Shown here in pieces: positions 1-5,880 of a DNA stretch of 9,985 bases. A program made the position numbers and the translations under genes. Source of the DNA: Phycisphaerae bacterium. GTDB taxonomy: Bacteria > Planctomycetota > Phycisphaerae > Phycisphaerales > SM1A02. The stretch spans positions 1 through 9,985 of the forward strand of contig VGXK01000048.1 in NCBI GenBank assembly GCA_016873355.1, written 5' to 3'. The number at the start of each line of letters is the position of its first letter. Position 1 is the stretch's first letter. Below the pieces are notes generated by a model, which did not search any database, was not told the DNA's origin, and was given only the letters and a program-made list of their open reading frames with translations.

Positions 1-310
1 CGCCCCCTTCCCGCTCCGCCTGAACGAGCAGCGCCTCGACCGCGGCGCGGCCGCCGGCGCGATCGATCTGCACCACCGCCGCGCGCCCGCTTCCCGCCGC
101 GAGCCGCACGAACACCTCGTCCGCGAGCGCGCGAACGACGCTCGCGCCCTGCGCCTGCGCCGTCGCCACGATTGCAAGCGGCGCCGACGCCGTTGCCGCG
201 GCCGCCACGATCACGAGGCGCGCGCCAAGCGCCGCCGCCCTCGCGCCGCATCGCCGCGCACCGCCTCCGAACCTCGCGCGCCCGCTCCCCGGCGTGGGTG
301 TCCGTCTCAT
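1..310 (-). CDS. Exported or membrane-anchored protein, 3' part cut by window edge
   Basis: I do not recognise this protein. The reading frame starts at ATG 310-308 and stays open to the left edge, giving about 103 visible residues. The start overlaps the stop of the upstream 367-residue protein as ATGA (4 bases), which suggests translational coupling and is the main reason for choosing it. The N-terminus is long and arginine-rich. A hydrophobic stretch follows at about residues 35-57 (begins LVIVAAAATASA) and ends near AQAQG, which resembles a signal peptide with an Ala-X-Ala cleavage site. The part beyond it (DEVFVRLAAGSGRAAVVQID) alternates like beta strands. Codons are G/C-ending in this frame, as in neighbouring genes. 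The C-terminus is missing, so no function can be given. The frame is moderately well supported; the exact start is less sure. Confidence 0.55.
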   Translation of the reverse strand, partial: MRRTPTPGSGRARFGGGARRCGARAAALGARLVIVAAAATASAPLAIVATAQAQGASVVRALADEVFVRLAAGSGRAAVVQIDRAGGRAAVEALLVQAEREGG

Positions 311-1410
311 GCTCCGCCTCGCTTTTTCGCGCCGGCGAGCTCCCGCTCGAAGTCGCGAGCCTCCTGCTCGGCGATGCGCTCGAAGATCGCGCGCAGCCCC
401 GGTCGCTCCTCGCTTCCGTCGCCGTCGACGATCGCCGATCGCAGTTCATCGATCGCCGCGGCGCAGCGTTTCACCACCTCGTCGCGCGTGCGCGCGTGCA
501 TCCACCAGTCGACCGCGATTCCTGCACCCAGGCCCGCGGCGAAGCCGACCGCCGTGCCCGCGCCCGGAACCACCGACCCGCTCGCCGCGCCGAGCGCGGC
601 GCCTCCGGCCGCGGCGCCCACGGACACCGCGACGACCTCCGTCACGATCGTGGCGCCCACCACGGCGAGCACGCCGCCGCCGAGCGATCGTTCCGCCGCG
701 CGCAGCAGCTCCGCTTCGAGCGGCCCCGTCGTCGCCGGCGTCGGCAGCGCCGAGCGCACGACCGTTCCCGCATCCGCGCGCCCCTCCCGCCACGCCATGC
801 GATGCCGAACCCGCGCCAGCGCCCGCGATCGATCCGCCCGCAACTCGAGCGCCATTCGCTCCGCGGCGACGCGAACCGCCTCGTCGACTTCTCCGTTGCG
901 CATGACCATCGACTCGAAGCGATCCCGAACGAGCGCCGCTCCGTCGGTCTGCGAGCCGTCCGCGGCGCCGTCGCCGCCCACCGCGCCGCGGACCATCCTC
1001 CACGCGAGCCGGCCGCGAGTGCCCCACGAGAGCAGCGAGTCGGCGAAGCGATCGCTCCGCTCGCGCCAGGCGTGGAAGCGGGCGTCGAGCTCGCCCATGA
1101 CTCGTTCGATGCTTCGCGCCTGATCCGCCCGCAGCGTCGACACGGGATCGGGATCGAACGCCACGCCCGGCGCCGGAGACGCCCGCATCGCGCTCGAAGC
1201 CCCCGCGGACGATTCGGCTGCCGGAGCGATCCCGGCACCCGCGAGCGAGCGCGGACCGATGGGCCGCACGCTCGGCACCGCCGCCGCGTCGGTCGCGTGC
1301 CGATCGCCGCGTCGCGCGCACCACTCGCCCACCGCGAGCGCACCGATCACCGCCAGCGCCGTCAGGGCGCGGGCATGCATGCCGGGACTTCGGGCGACGA
1401 GCGCACTCAT
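307..1410 (-). CDS. Membrane-anchored protein with Gly/Ala-rich hydrophobic segment, unknown function
   Basis: A 367-residue protein of unknown function. An N-terminal hydrophobic segment at about residues 14-28 (ALTALAVIGALAVGE) looks like an uncleaved signal anchor. A low-complexity Ala/Ser/Pro linker follows, then a charged, probably helical middle (about 95-230) rich in Arg, Glu and Ala. A long Gly/Ala-rich hydrophobic stretch at about 243-303 (for example GAAAGGAALGAASG) ends in AVDWWMHART. This resembles glycine-zipper membrane hairpins. The C-terminal 60 residues are again charged and helical. The gene lies 57 bases after rpiB and overlaps the next gene by ATGA, so it is probably the third gene of the ywlE-rpiB operon. 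No good Shine-Dalgarno sequence precedes ATG 1410. A second in-frame ATG at 1380 (MHARALTALAV) would leave a tighter signal anchor and cannot be excluded. Confidence 0.75.
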   Translation of the reverse strand: MSALVARSPGMHARALTALAVIGALAVGEWCARRGDRHATDAAAVPSVRPIGPRSLAGAGIAPAAESSAGASSAMRASPAPGVAFDPDPVSTLRADQARSIERVMGELDARFHAWRERSDRFADSLLSWGTRGRLAWRMVRGAVGGDGAADGSQTDGAALVRDRFESMVMRNGEVDEAVRVAAERMALELRADRSRALARVRHRMAWREGRADAGTVVRSALPTPATTGPLEAELLRAAERSLGGGVLAVVGATIVTEVVAVSVGAAAGGAALGAASGSVVPGAGTAVGFAAGLGAGIAVDWWMHARTRDEVVKRCAAAIDELRSAIVDGDGSEERPGLRAIFERIAEQEARDFERELAGAKKRGGA

Positions 1411-1467
1411 GAACCACCGGAGTACGAACTCCGTCTGCTCAAGATCGACGCGGCCCGGCCGCTGCCA

Positions 1468-2028
1468 TCAACCTCGGGGCGTCGTCCGGTTCTCGGAAGC
1501 CTTCGGCGCCGCCGAAGGCGGCTTCGCGTCGACCCGACCCGACTCGAGATCGCTGAACGATGCGCTGCCGTTGCGCTGCGAAGGATCTCGTCCCTCCTCG
1601 ATCAGGCGGATCTTCTCCAGGCGCCGCGCGTGGCGCCCGCCCTCGAAGTCGGTGCGGAACCAGACCTCGACGATCCGCTTCACGAGCGCATGCCCGAGCA
1701 GATCCGCCGAGAGGCAGAGCACGTTCGCGTCGTTGTGCGTTCGGCTGAGCTGCGCGCTGAGCTCGTCCTGGGCCAGCGCCGCGCGAACTCCGCGGACCTT
1801 GTTCGCCGCGATGCACATGCCGATTCCCGTTCCGCAGATCAGGATGCCGCGATCGGCGACTCCTTCCGCCACCGCCGACGCGACCATGTACGCCGAATCG
1901 GGATAGTCGCACGGCGAGCCCGACGCATCGCCGAGAATGCTCACTTCGTGGCCATCGGCCCGAAGATGGCCGACGACCGCCTGTGCCGCCGAAAGGCCGC
2001 GATGGTCTGCGCCGAGCGCGATCCTCAT
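1468..2028 (-). CDS. rpiB: Ribose-5-phosphate isomerase B
   Basis: RpiB interconverts ribose 5-phosphate and ribulose 5-phosphate in the cytoplasmic non-oxidative pentose phosphate pathway. The 186-residue protein matches the RpiB/LacAB family throughout its first 146 residues: N-terminal RIALGADHRG, the DYP motif (41-43), the phosphate/active-site loop GILICGTGIGMCIAANK with the catalytic Cys65, SRTHNDANVL with His98, and EGGRHARRLEKI near the end. E. coli RpiB is about 149 residues, so residues 147-186 are an extra Ser/Pro/Arg-rich tail. The start ATG 2028 overlaps the stop of the phosphatase gene (ATGA), so the two are probably translationally coupled. Tagatose or allose phosphate isomerase activity is possible in this family, but the CGTG loop with catalytic Cys and the His98 region fit RpiB well. 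Confidence 0.97.
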   Translation of the reverse strand: MRIALGADHRGLSAAQAVVGHLRADGHEVSILGDASGSPCDYPDSAYMVASAVAEGVADRGILICGTGIGMCIAANKVRGVRAALAQDELSAQLSRTHNDANVLCLSADLLGHALVKRIVEVWFRTDFEGGRHARRLEKIRLIEEGRDPSQRNGSASFSDLESGRVDAKPPSAAPKASENRTTPRG

Positions 2029-2480
2029 GACGCGAGCAGCTCCGAGAGTCGGATGGGAAGCAGTCGCACGAACTGCGTGGCAAGTCGATCATACGCCGCA
2101 CGGCCGAGACCGACAGGGTCCTCCACATCGCTGTCCGGGTCGAGTCGCTCGATGCGGACGGCGCTCTCGGAACCCCCCGCCAGTCGCCTCATCTCGGCCA
2201 CGTGCCCGCCGGTCATGCCCAAGGCGATGGTCGCCCGGCGGATCATCTCCGGCGTCAGCCGCTTGCTCGTGCCGTCGTGCTCGATCCCCAGCCGGGCGAG
2301 CGCCGCGACCGCATCCTCGCTCGTCGGGATTCCGTCTCCGGCGGACACCCCCGCGGACGCAATGAAGATCTCCGGGCCCGCACCTCGCACCCTTCCCTGA
2401 TCCAGGAGCGACCGCGCGATCGCCTCCGCCATCGGCGAGCGGCAGGTGTTGCCCGTGCAGACGAAGAGAATGGTCTTCAT
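2025..2480 (-). CDS. ywlE: Low-molecular-weight phosphatase, probable protein-arginine phosphatase (YwlE type)
   Basis: A 151-residue cytoplasmic phosphatase of the LMW-PTP family. The P-loop CTGNTCRSPMAEA places the nucleophile at Cys8 and the phosphate-binding Arg at Arg14 (C-x5-R), followed by Ser15. The general-acid motif is Asp121-Pro122. In Bacillus YwlE, the threonine in CTGNT selects phosphoarginine over phosphotyrosine, while tyrosine phosphatases usually carry Ile or Leu there. Thr12 here is therefore evidence for an arginine phosphatase, which is inference from family knowledge. I chose ATG 2480 because the family begins directly with a short strand before the P-loop; the in-frame extension upstream to 2609 has no family resemblance. 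It is the first gene of the minus-strand operon and overlaps rpiB by 4 bases. B. subtilis has the same gene order (ywlE-ywlF). A plain tyrosine phosphatase remains possible. Confidence 0.93.
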   Translation of the reverse strand: MKTILFVCTGNTCRSPMAEAIARSLLDQGRVRGAGPEIFIASAGVSAGDGIPTSEDAVAALARLGIEHDGTSKRLTPEMIRRATIALGMTGGHVAEMRRLAGGSESAVRIERLDPDSDVEDPVGLGRAAYDRLATQFVRLLPIRLSELLAS

Positions 2481-2619
2481 GCGGCGCCACGGCGACCCTC
2501 GCCGCGAGATTCGATCGTAACCAACGCCGCCCGCGCGGGAGGGGAACCTTGCGGTACAGTGGTCGCAGCATCTCCCGCACAGGGGGCATCCGTACCCGGA
2601 ACGCGCCAAGGAGACTCTG
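2481..2619. promoter_or_regulatory. Divergent intergenic region with candidate promoters
   Basis: These 139 bases separate the minus-strand ywlE-rpiB operon from the plus-strand 212-residue gene and must hold both promoters. For the plus strand, GCGGTACAGT at 2551-2560 contains a -10-like TACAGT about 59 bases before the GTG start; no convincing -35 box precedes it. For the minus strand, an AT-richer patch (plus-strand ATCGTA at 2514-2519, read as TACGAT) is a weak -10 candidate about 33 bases before ATG 2480. Both promoter calls are tentative. Confidence 0.35.
2608..2613 (+). promoter_or_regulatory. Ribosome binding site for the GTG start at 2620
   Basis: AAGGAG lies six bases before GTG 2620. 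It is a near-perfect Shine-Dalgarno sequence with good spacing, and it fixes the start of the 212-residue gene at a GTG codon. Confidence 0.8.
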
Positions 2620-3258
2620 GTGGAGTTCGTGAGCTACGCCGAAGCCTGGCCGGCCCTGCGACAGCAAGGGCTCGAGGAGGCGGAGCGCACCGACGCCGAG
2701 CTCCACCTGGCCCTTCGCGAGACGGAGCAGGTGGCGGTGATCGATGTCGCCACCACGGATCATCGAAGCGCCGCCAAGCTGCCGCCGGAAGTGCGTCGCG
2801 TGCCCCGGCAGTCGATTCCCTTGATCGTCGAAGCGATCGTGCATCGCCTGCGACTCGACCCGGTGGTGCTCATTCCCGTCGGTCGCTGGCGCGAGGTCTT
2901 CGACGCCGTCGCCTTCGGCATGGCGGAGAACGAAGTGTGGAAGGCCGTCGACCAGATGGCCTCCGTCGAGCTCAACACGCGCGATCCGATCCTGCTGGGC
3001 CCGGGCGACCACCACACGCTGCGCGAGCTGCTTCGAGTGCTGCTCGCGGACGGAACGAAGGATTCGCAGGGACTCTCGATCGCGGCGAGCGGAACGAGCA
3101 TCCTGATCGAGCTGCTGCCCTGCGGTCAGATGATCCTCTTCATGGGCAATCCGGCCATGGCCGTGCAGGTGGGTGACGTGATCGATCAGGCCGGCAGGAG
3201 CGACTCGACCGCCGCCCCCGACTCCGCGAAGCAGGCGCCGCAGCGACGGCACTCGTAG
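2620..3258 (+). CDS. Conserved-looking cytoplasmic protein of unknown function, 212 residues
   Basis: I do not recognise the family. The start is GTG 2620, backed by AAGGAG six bases upstream. The protein has no signal peptide or membrane segment and contains a single cysteine (LLPCGQM). The N-terminal third is acidic and helical (residues 1-36), followed by a beta strand AVIDVATTDH, a helix IPLIVEAIVHRLRL, and a strand-helix unit VVLIPVGRWREVFDAVAFGM. Later comes LGPGDHHTLRELLRVLL, then two strands (ILIELLPCG and MILFMGN) ending in AMAVQVGDVID. This looks like a compact alpha/beta domain. The last 24 residues (QAPQRRHS end) are low in structure and lie in DNA shared with the convergent gene on the other strand. 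No catalytic motif can be named. Composition and codon use match the neighbours, so it is likely a real gene. Confidence 0.82.
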   Translation: MEFVSYAEAWPALRQQGLEEAERTDAELHLALRETEQVAVIDVATTDHRSAAKLPPEVRRVPRQSIPLIVEAIVHRLRLDPVVLIPVGRWREVFDAVAFGMAENEVWKAVDQMASVELNTRDPILLGPGDHHTLRELLRVLLADGTKDSQGLSIAASGTSILIELLPCGQMILFMGNPAMAVQVGDVIDQAGRSDSTAAPDSAKQAPQRRHS

Positions 3259-3614
3259 CTGGCTCGCTCCTGCGGCGGTCGCGTGGACTCGTCGTCCGGC
3301 GCGTGGCCGAGGTGCGCTTCGTCGGCGAGGCGATGTTCCTCGGCGAGCGACACGACCGATTGCTCCTCGCGACAGTTCGGACATCTCGCCACGCGCAGCC
3401 AGCGCCGGCACCAGGCTCGCTCCCACCAGCCCATTCCCGTCGAGATGATCACCACCACCGGCAGCGTCAGGAGCGCCGCGAAGAGCAGCGCCAGCGCCCC
3501 GGCCGGGAAGAAGACGATCACCATCGTGAACGCGATCGCCGCCGCCGCCAGGTATCCCCAGAACGCCATGAGCGCGAACCAGCGATTGATGAGCCGCAGG
3601 ATCTGCAGCGCCAT
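3186..3614 (-). CDS. Small membrane protein with C-terminal zinc ribbon
   Basis: A 142-residue protein of unknown function. Two hydrophobic segments, at about residues 12-35 (WFALMAFWGYLAAAAIAFTM) and 38-60 (ending VVVIISTG), form a probable membrane hairpin. A basic stretch WWERAWCRRWLRVAR follows. The soluble tail carries CPNC (Cys78, Cys81) and ECRRCGAC (Cys122, Cys125, Cys128), paired CxxC knuckles that suggest a zinc ribbon with a 40-residue acidic insert. I chose ATG 3614 because it puts the membrane hairpin at the N-terminus. An upstream ATG at 3686 would add a non-family-like leader running into the dnaN start, and seems unlikely. No Shine-Dalgarno sequence is visible. The gene converges on the 212-residue gene, and its last 24 codons, including the second cysteine knuckle, overlap that gene's end by 73 bases. 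Function cannot be given. Confidence 0.75.
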   Translation of the reverse strand: MALQILRLINRWFALMAFWGYLAAAAIAFTMVIVFFPAGALALLFAALLTLPVVVIISTGMGWWERAWCRRWLRVARCPNCREEQSVVSLAEEHRLADEAHLGHAPDDESTRPPQERASYECRRCGACFAESGAAVESLLPA

Positions 3615-3645
3615 GAGCGAACGGTAACGCGGCCGCGACGGCGGG

Positions 3646-3651
3646 TACACT
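3646..3651 (+). promoter_or_regulatory. Candidate -10 element upstream of dnaN
   Basis: TACACT sits in the context GCGGGTACACTCC, about 33 bases before the dnaN ATG, in the 70-base gap between divergent genes. No good -35 hexamer is seen 16-18 bases upstream. The same pattern (GCGG-TACA-N-T) occurs before the GTG gene at 2551-2560. The call rests on position and partial match only. Confidence 0.35.
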
Positions 3652-3670
3652 CCGCCCCACCCCGTTCCGG

Positions 3671-3677
3671 GAAGGAA
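3671..3677 (+). promoter_or_regulatory. dnaN ribosome binding site
   Basis: GAAGGAA ends seven bases before ATG 3685. It supports that start over the second in-frame ATG at 3697, where family homology (MKVVCDR) begins. Confidence 0.65.
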
Positions 3678-3684
3678 TCCCGCC

Positions 3685-4818
3685 ATGGCCGACACGATGA
3701 AGGTCGTCTGCGATCGTGCCCACCTGCTCGATGCCCTCACCACCGCCGCCAGCGTCGTGGCGCCGCGCAACACCTCGCCGGCACTGGCGTGCGTGAAGCT
3801 CACGGCGAAGGACGGCCTGCTCCAGATCCGCTCGACGGACTCCGAGGTGGCCGTGTCCGTCTGCGTTCCGCAGGTCGAGGTGCAGAAGGACGGCGAGACG
3901 CTCGTTCCCGCGGAGAAGCTTCTTCAGATCGTGCGCGCGAGCGAGGACACCACGCTCACCATGGAGCTCCAGGGCCAGGCGCTCGTGCTGCGCGGCGAGG
4001 ACGCCCGCTACCGCATCTTCGGTCAGGATCCCAAGGACTTCCCGCGCGTGCCGGAGCTGCCGCCGTCGAAGACCGACTTCGAGACGACGGCGGAGTCGAT
4101 GCGCCGACTCGTGGCGCGCACGCTCTTCGCCACCGCGATGGACACGAGCCGCTACGCGTTCAACGCGGTGCTCATCGATCGCAACGGCAAGCAGCTGCGC
4201 GTGGTGGCGACGGACGGGCGTCGTCTCGCGGTCGCGCGGGGCGAGTGCAGCAAGGGCGAGGGCGAGTTCCGCGCCATCGTGCCGACGAAGACGATGAACA
4301 TCCTGAATCGCCTGATGGGCGATCCCGCCGCCGCCGTCTCGGTGGCGCGGGAGGAGACGCGGATCCAGTTCCGCATCGGCACGGGTCCCGACGCCGCCGT
4401 GCTCGTGAGCCAGCTCGTCGAGGGAACCTTCCCGCCGTTCGAGGACGTGATTCCCAAGGACCACGACAAGCGCATCAGCTTCGATCGCGACGCGCTCGGA
4501 AGCGCCGTGCGCCGCGCCGCCCTGCTCACGAACGAGGAGAGCAAGGGCGTGCGCATGAGCTTCGGCCCGGAGACGCTCGTGCTGCGCAGCCGCGCCCCGG
4601 AGCTCGGCGAAGCGGAGATCACGATTCCGATGGAGAAGTACCAGGGCGAGCCGATCGAGATCGGCTTCAACCCGAGCTACCTCACCGACGCGCTCAAGGT
4701 GGTCGATCCCGGCGAAGTGCTCATCGAGCTCAAGGCGCCGAACAAGCCGGGCGTGCTTCGAGCCGGCAAGGAATTCACCTATGTCGTCATGCCGGTGAAC
4801 CTCGATCCGGTCGGCTGA
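3685..4818 (+). CDS. dnaN: DNA polymerase III beta subunit (sliding clamp)
   Basis: DnaN forms a ring-shaped dimer around DNA that tethers DNA polymerase III and recruits other replication and repair proteins. The 377-residue product has full family length with three repeated clamp domains. Family landmarks include the N-terminal MKVVCDRAHLLDAL, SPALACVKLTAKDGLLQIRSTDSEV, FPRVPELP near residue 117, a VVATDGRRLAVAR segment in domain II, GTFPPFEDVIPK, LTNEESKGVRMSFG in domain III, IEIGFNPSYLTDALKV, and the C-terminal YVVMPVNLDPVG. Met369-Pro370 correspond to the conserved MP of the C-terminal lip of the protein-binding pocket. The end differs slightly from the common MPMRL. Neither dnaA, recF nor gyrB is adjacent, so this is not a classic origin-region cluster. 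The gene appears monocistronic and ends before the shared terminator at 4901-4932. Confidence 0.99.
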   Translation: MADTMKVVCDRAHLLDALTTAASVVAPRNTSPALACVKLTAKDGLLQIRSTDSEVAVSVCVPQVEVQKDGETLVPAEKLLQIVRASEDTTLTMELQGQALVLRGEDARYRIFGQDPKDFPRVPELPPSKTDFETTAESMRRLVARTLFATAMDTSRYAFNAVLIDRNGKQLRVVATDGRRLAVARGECSKGEGEFRAIVPTKTMNILNRLMGDPAAAVSVAREETRIQFRIGTGPDAAVLVSQLVEGTFPPFEDVIPKDHDKRISFDRDALGSAVRRAALLTNEESKGVRMSFGPETLVLRSRAPELGEAEITIPMEKYQGEPIEIGFNPSYLTDALKVVDPGEVLIELKAPNKPGVLRAGKEFTYVVMPVNLDPVG

Positions 4819-5004
4819 TCGCGAGTTTCGCCGCGAGCGACGACCCTGCGTCGCGCACCGCGTCACGCTCCCCGCGGCGAGCGACACGCCACGCTCAACG
4901 AAAAAGGGCCCCGTCCGAGGACGGGGCCCTTTCGATTCGATTCTCTCGAGCCCGCGAGGCGGGCCCGCGATCCGACCGCTCCGAAGTTCGGAGCTGCGTC
5001 CGGA
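4819..5004. other. Convergent intergenic region with several inverted repeats
   Basis: The gap between the ends of dnaN and the redoxin gene is 186 bases long and holds no gene. Besides the main terminator it contains GCTCCGAA/TTCGGAGC (4978-4985 and 4987-4994, one base between), GCCCGC/GCGGGC (4950-4955 and 4959-4964), and GCGACG/CGTCGC (4837-4842 and 4849-4854). The two 6-base stems are at chance level in DNA this GC-rich; the 8-base one just after the redoxin stop is less so. Confidence 0.6.
4901..4932. terminator. Bidirectional rho-independent terminator shared by dnaN and the redoxin gene
   Basis: The arms at 4903-4916 and 4919-4932 form a perfect 14-base inverted repeat with an 11-base GC-rich core (GGGCCCCGTCC). 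On the minus strand the stem is followed by TTTTTCG, a textbook terminator for the redoxin gene that ends at 5005. On the plus strand it is followed by TTTCGATTCGATTCTCT, a weaker U-rich tail for dnaN. It is the only strong terminator visible in the window. Confidence 0.92.
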
Positions 5005-5754
5005 TCAGCTCGCGCTCTTCGCCTTGTCGCCCTTGGCGTACTTCACGGTGCAGCCGTAGGGCTTGGTCGTGGCAGGCGACGGCGTCTTGCCGGCCTTGAT
5101 CGCCTTGACCGCCTCGACGGTGTAGTTGACGCCCTTCTTCTCGCTCTGGGCATCGTCAACGGCGCCCGAATAGGCGAGCACGCCCTTGCCGTCGATGACG
5201 AAGGTGTGCGGCGTGGTCTCGGCGCCGAACATCCTGCCGACCGTTCCCTCGCCCTCGAAGAACGCGATCGCTTCGATCTTGTTGTCCTTCAGGTAGGCGG
5301 CGCTTGCGTCGACCGAGCCGCCCATTCCCGGATTCGTGCTGTTCACGAAGATCCAGACCACGTTCGGGTCTGCGGCCTTGGCGTCGGTCATCATCTTCGC
5401 CACCTCGCCCGACTTCATCTTGCCTTCGCAGATCGGGCACTTCGGGTTCATCCACTGAAGCACGACCGTCTTGCCGCTGAACTCGGCGAGGCTGTGGCCC
5501 TTGCCGTTCAGGTCGGTGAACTGGAAGTCAGGGGCCTTCTGACCGACGCTCGCCTTTGCCTTGCTCGCGTTGCCGGCCTTGGGGGCGTCCGAGTCCTTGC
5601 GGGCGTCATCCTTCTTCGTCGAGTCCTTCGACGACACCTTGTCCTTCGGCTTGGTGGTGCCTCCGGCCGGCGGCGTCGCCGCACCCATGAGCGCCGCGGC
5701 GCCGAGTGCGCAAGCGAGTCCAACCGTTGCCAAGAGCGTGTTCCTGCGATCCAT
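5005..5754 (-). CDS. Exported thioredoxin-fold redoxin with CPIC motif (AhpC/TSA-like)
   Basis: A 249-residue exported thiol protein. An N-terminal signal sequence covers about residues 5-26 (TLLATVGLACALGAAALMGA). A Lys/Ser/Asp-rich flexible linker runs to about residue 70. The thioredoxin/peroxiredoxin domain follows: GQKAPDFQFTDLNGKGHSL, then VVLQWMNPKCPICEGKM with Cys106 and Cys109, then WIFVNSTNPG, then TTPHTFVIDGKG with the likely cis-Pro182, and YSGAVDD. The C-terminal part GVNYTVEAVKAIKAGK...PYGCTVKY, with Cys235, resembles the exported PRX-like proteins that carry a GCSVKY-type end. Many of those have a single cysteine at the active site; CPIC gives this one a possible resolving partner, so it may act as a disulfide reductase or peroxidase in the envelope. 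GGAG at 5764-5767 (minus strand) lies nine bases before the ATG. The gene ends at a strong terminator. Confidence 0.93.
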   Translation of the reverse strand: MDRRNTLLATVGLACALGAAALMGAATPPAGGTTKPKDKVSSKDSTKKDDARKDSDAPKAGNASKAKASVGQKAPDFQFTDLNGKGHSLAEFSGKTVVLQWMNPKCPICEGKMKSGEVAKMMTDAKAADPNVVWIFVNSTNPGMGGSVDASAAYLKDNKIEAIAFFEGEGTVGRMFGAETTPHTFVIDGKGVLAYSGAVDDAQSEKKGVNYTVEAVKAIKAGKTPSPATTKPYGCTVKYAKGDKAKSAS

Positions 5755-5880
5755 CGTGTTGATCTCCGTCTCGCCGATTGATTGTGCTTGACGGTCATCG
5801 GCGGACCGTCGTCTGGTCGCCCCGCGTGGGGCGAAGCCTCGTCGGCGTTGAGTTCGCGCCGAGCTCTGCTCGGCAGTATC
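5755..5880. other. Intergenic region with three inverted repeats
   Basis: The 126 bases between the DsbD-alpha-like gene and the redoxin gene hold three perfect inverted repeats in a row: GCCGAGC/GCTCGGC (5858-5864 and 5868-5874, loop 3), CGCCCC/GGGGCG (5818-5823 and 5828-5833, loop 4) and ACGGTC/GACCGT (5791-5796 and 5804-5809, loop 7). None is followed by a U tract on the minus strand. The first lies seven bases after the upstream stop codon and could slow transcription or protect an mRNA end. No clear promoter was found, so co-transcription of the two genes is possible. Confidence 0.5.

Noticed and set aside
172..2400. A 742-codon open frame on the plus strand
   Set aside because: It lies opposite the ywlE, rpiB and membrane-protein genes. 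Its product is Arg/Ala/His-rich with no family features. High GC leaves few stop codons in antisense frames.
2481..2609. N-terminal extension of the YwlE-type phosphatase with several cysteines
   Set aside because: The family starts at MKTILFVCTGN. The extension overlaps the intergenic region and the candidate plus-strand promoter, and has no similarity I recognise.
2089..4887. A 932-codon open frame on the minus strand across dnaN
   Set aside because: It is antisense to dnaN, crosses several recognised genes, and its product is Arg/His/Leu-rich without domains.
3303..5099. A 598-codon open frame on the plus strand overlapping dnaN
   Set aside because: It is a shifted frame of dnaN and antisense to neighbours, with a low-complexity Arg/Gly/Ala product.
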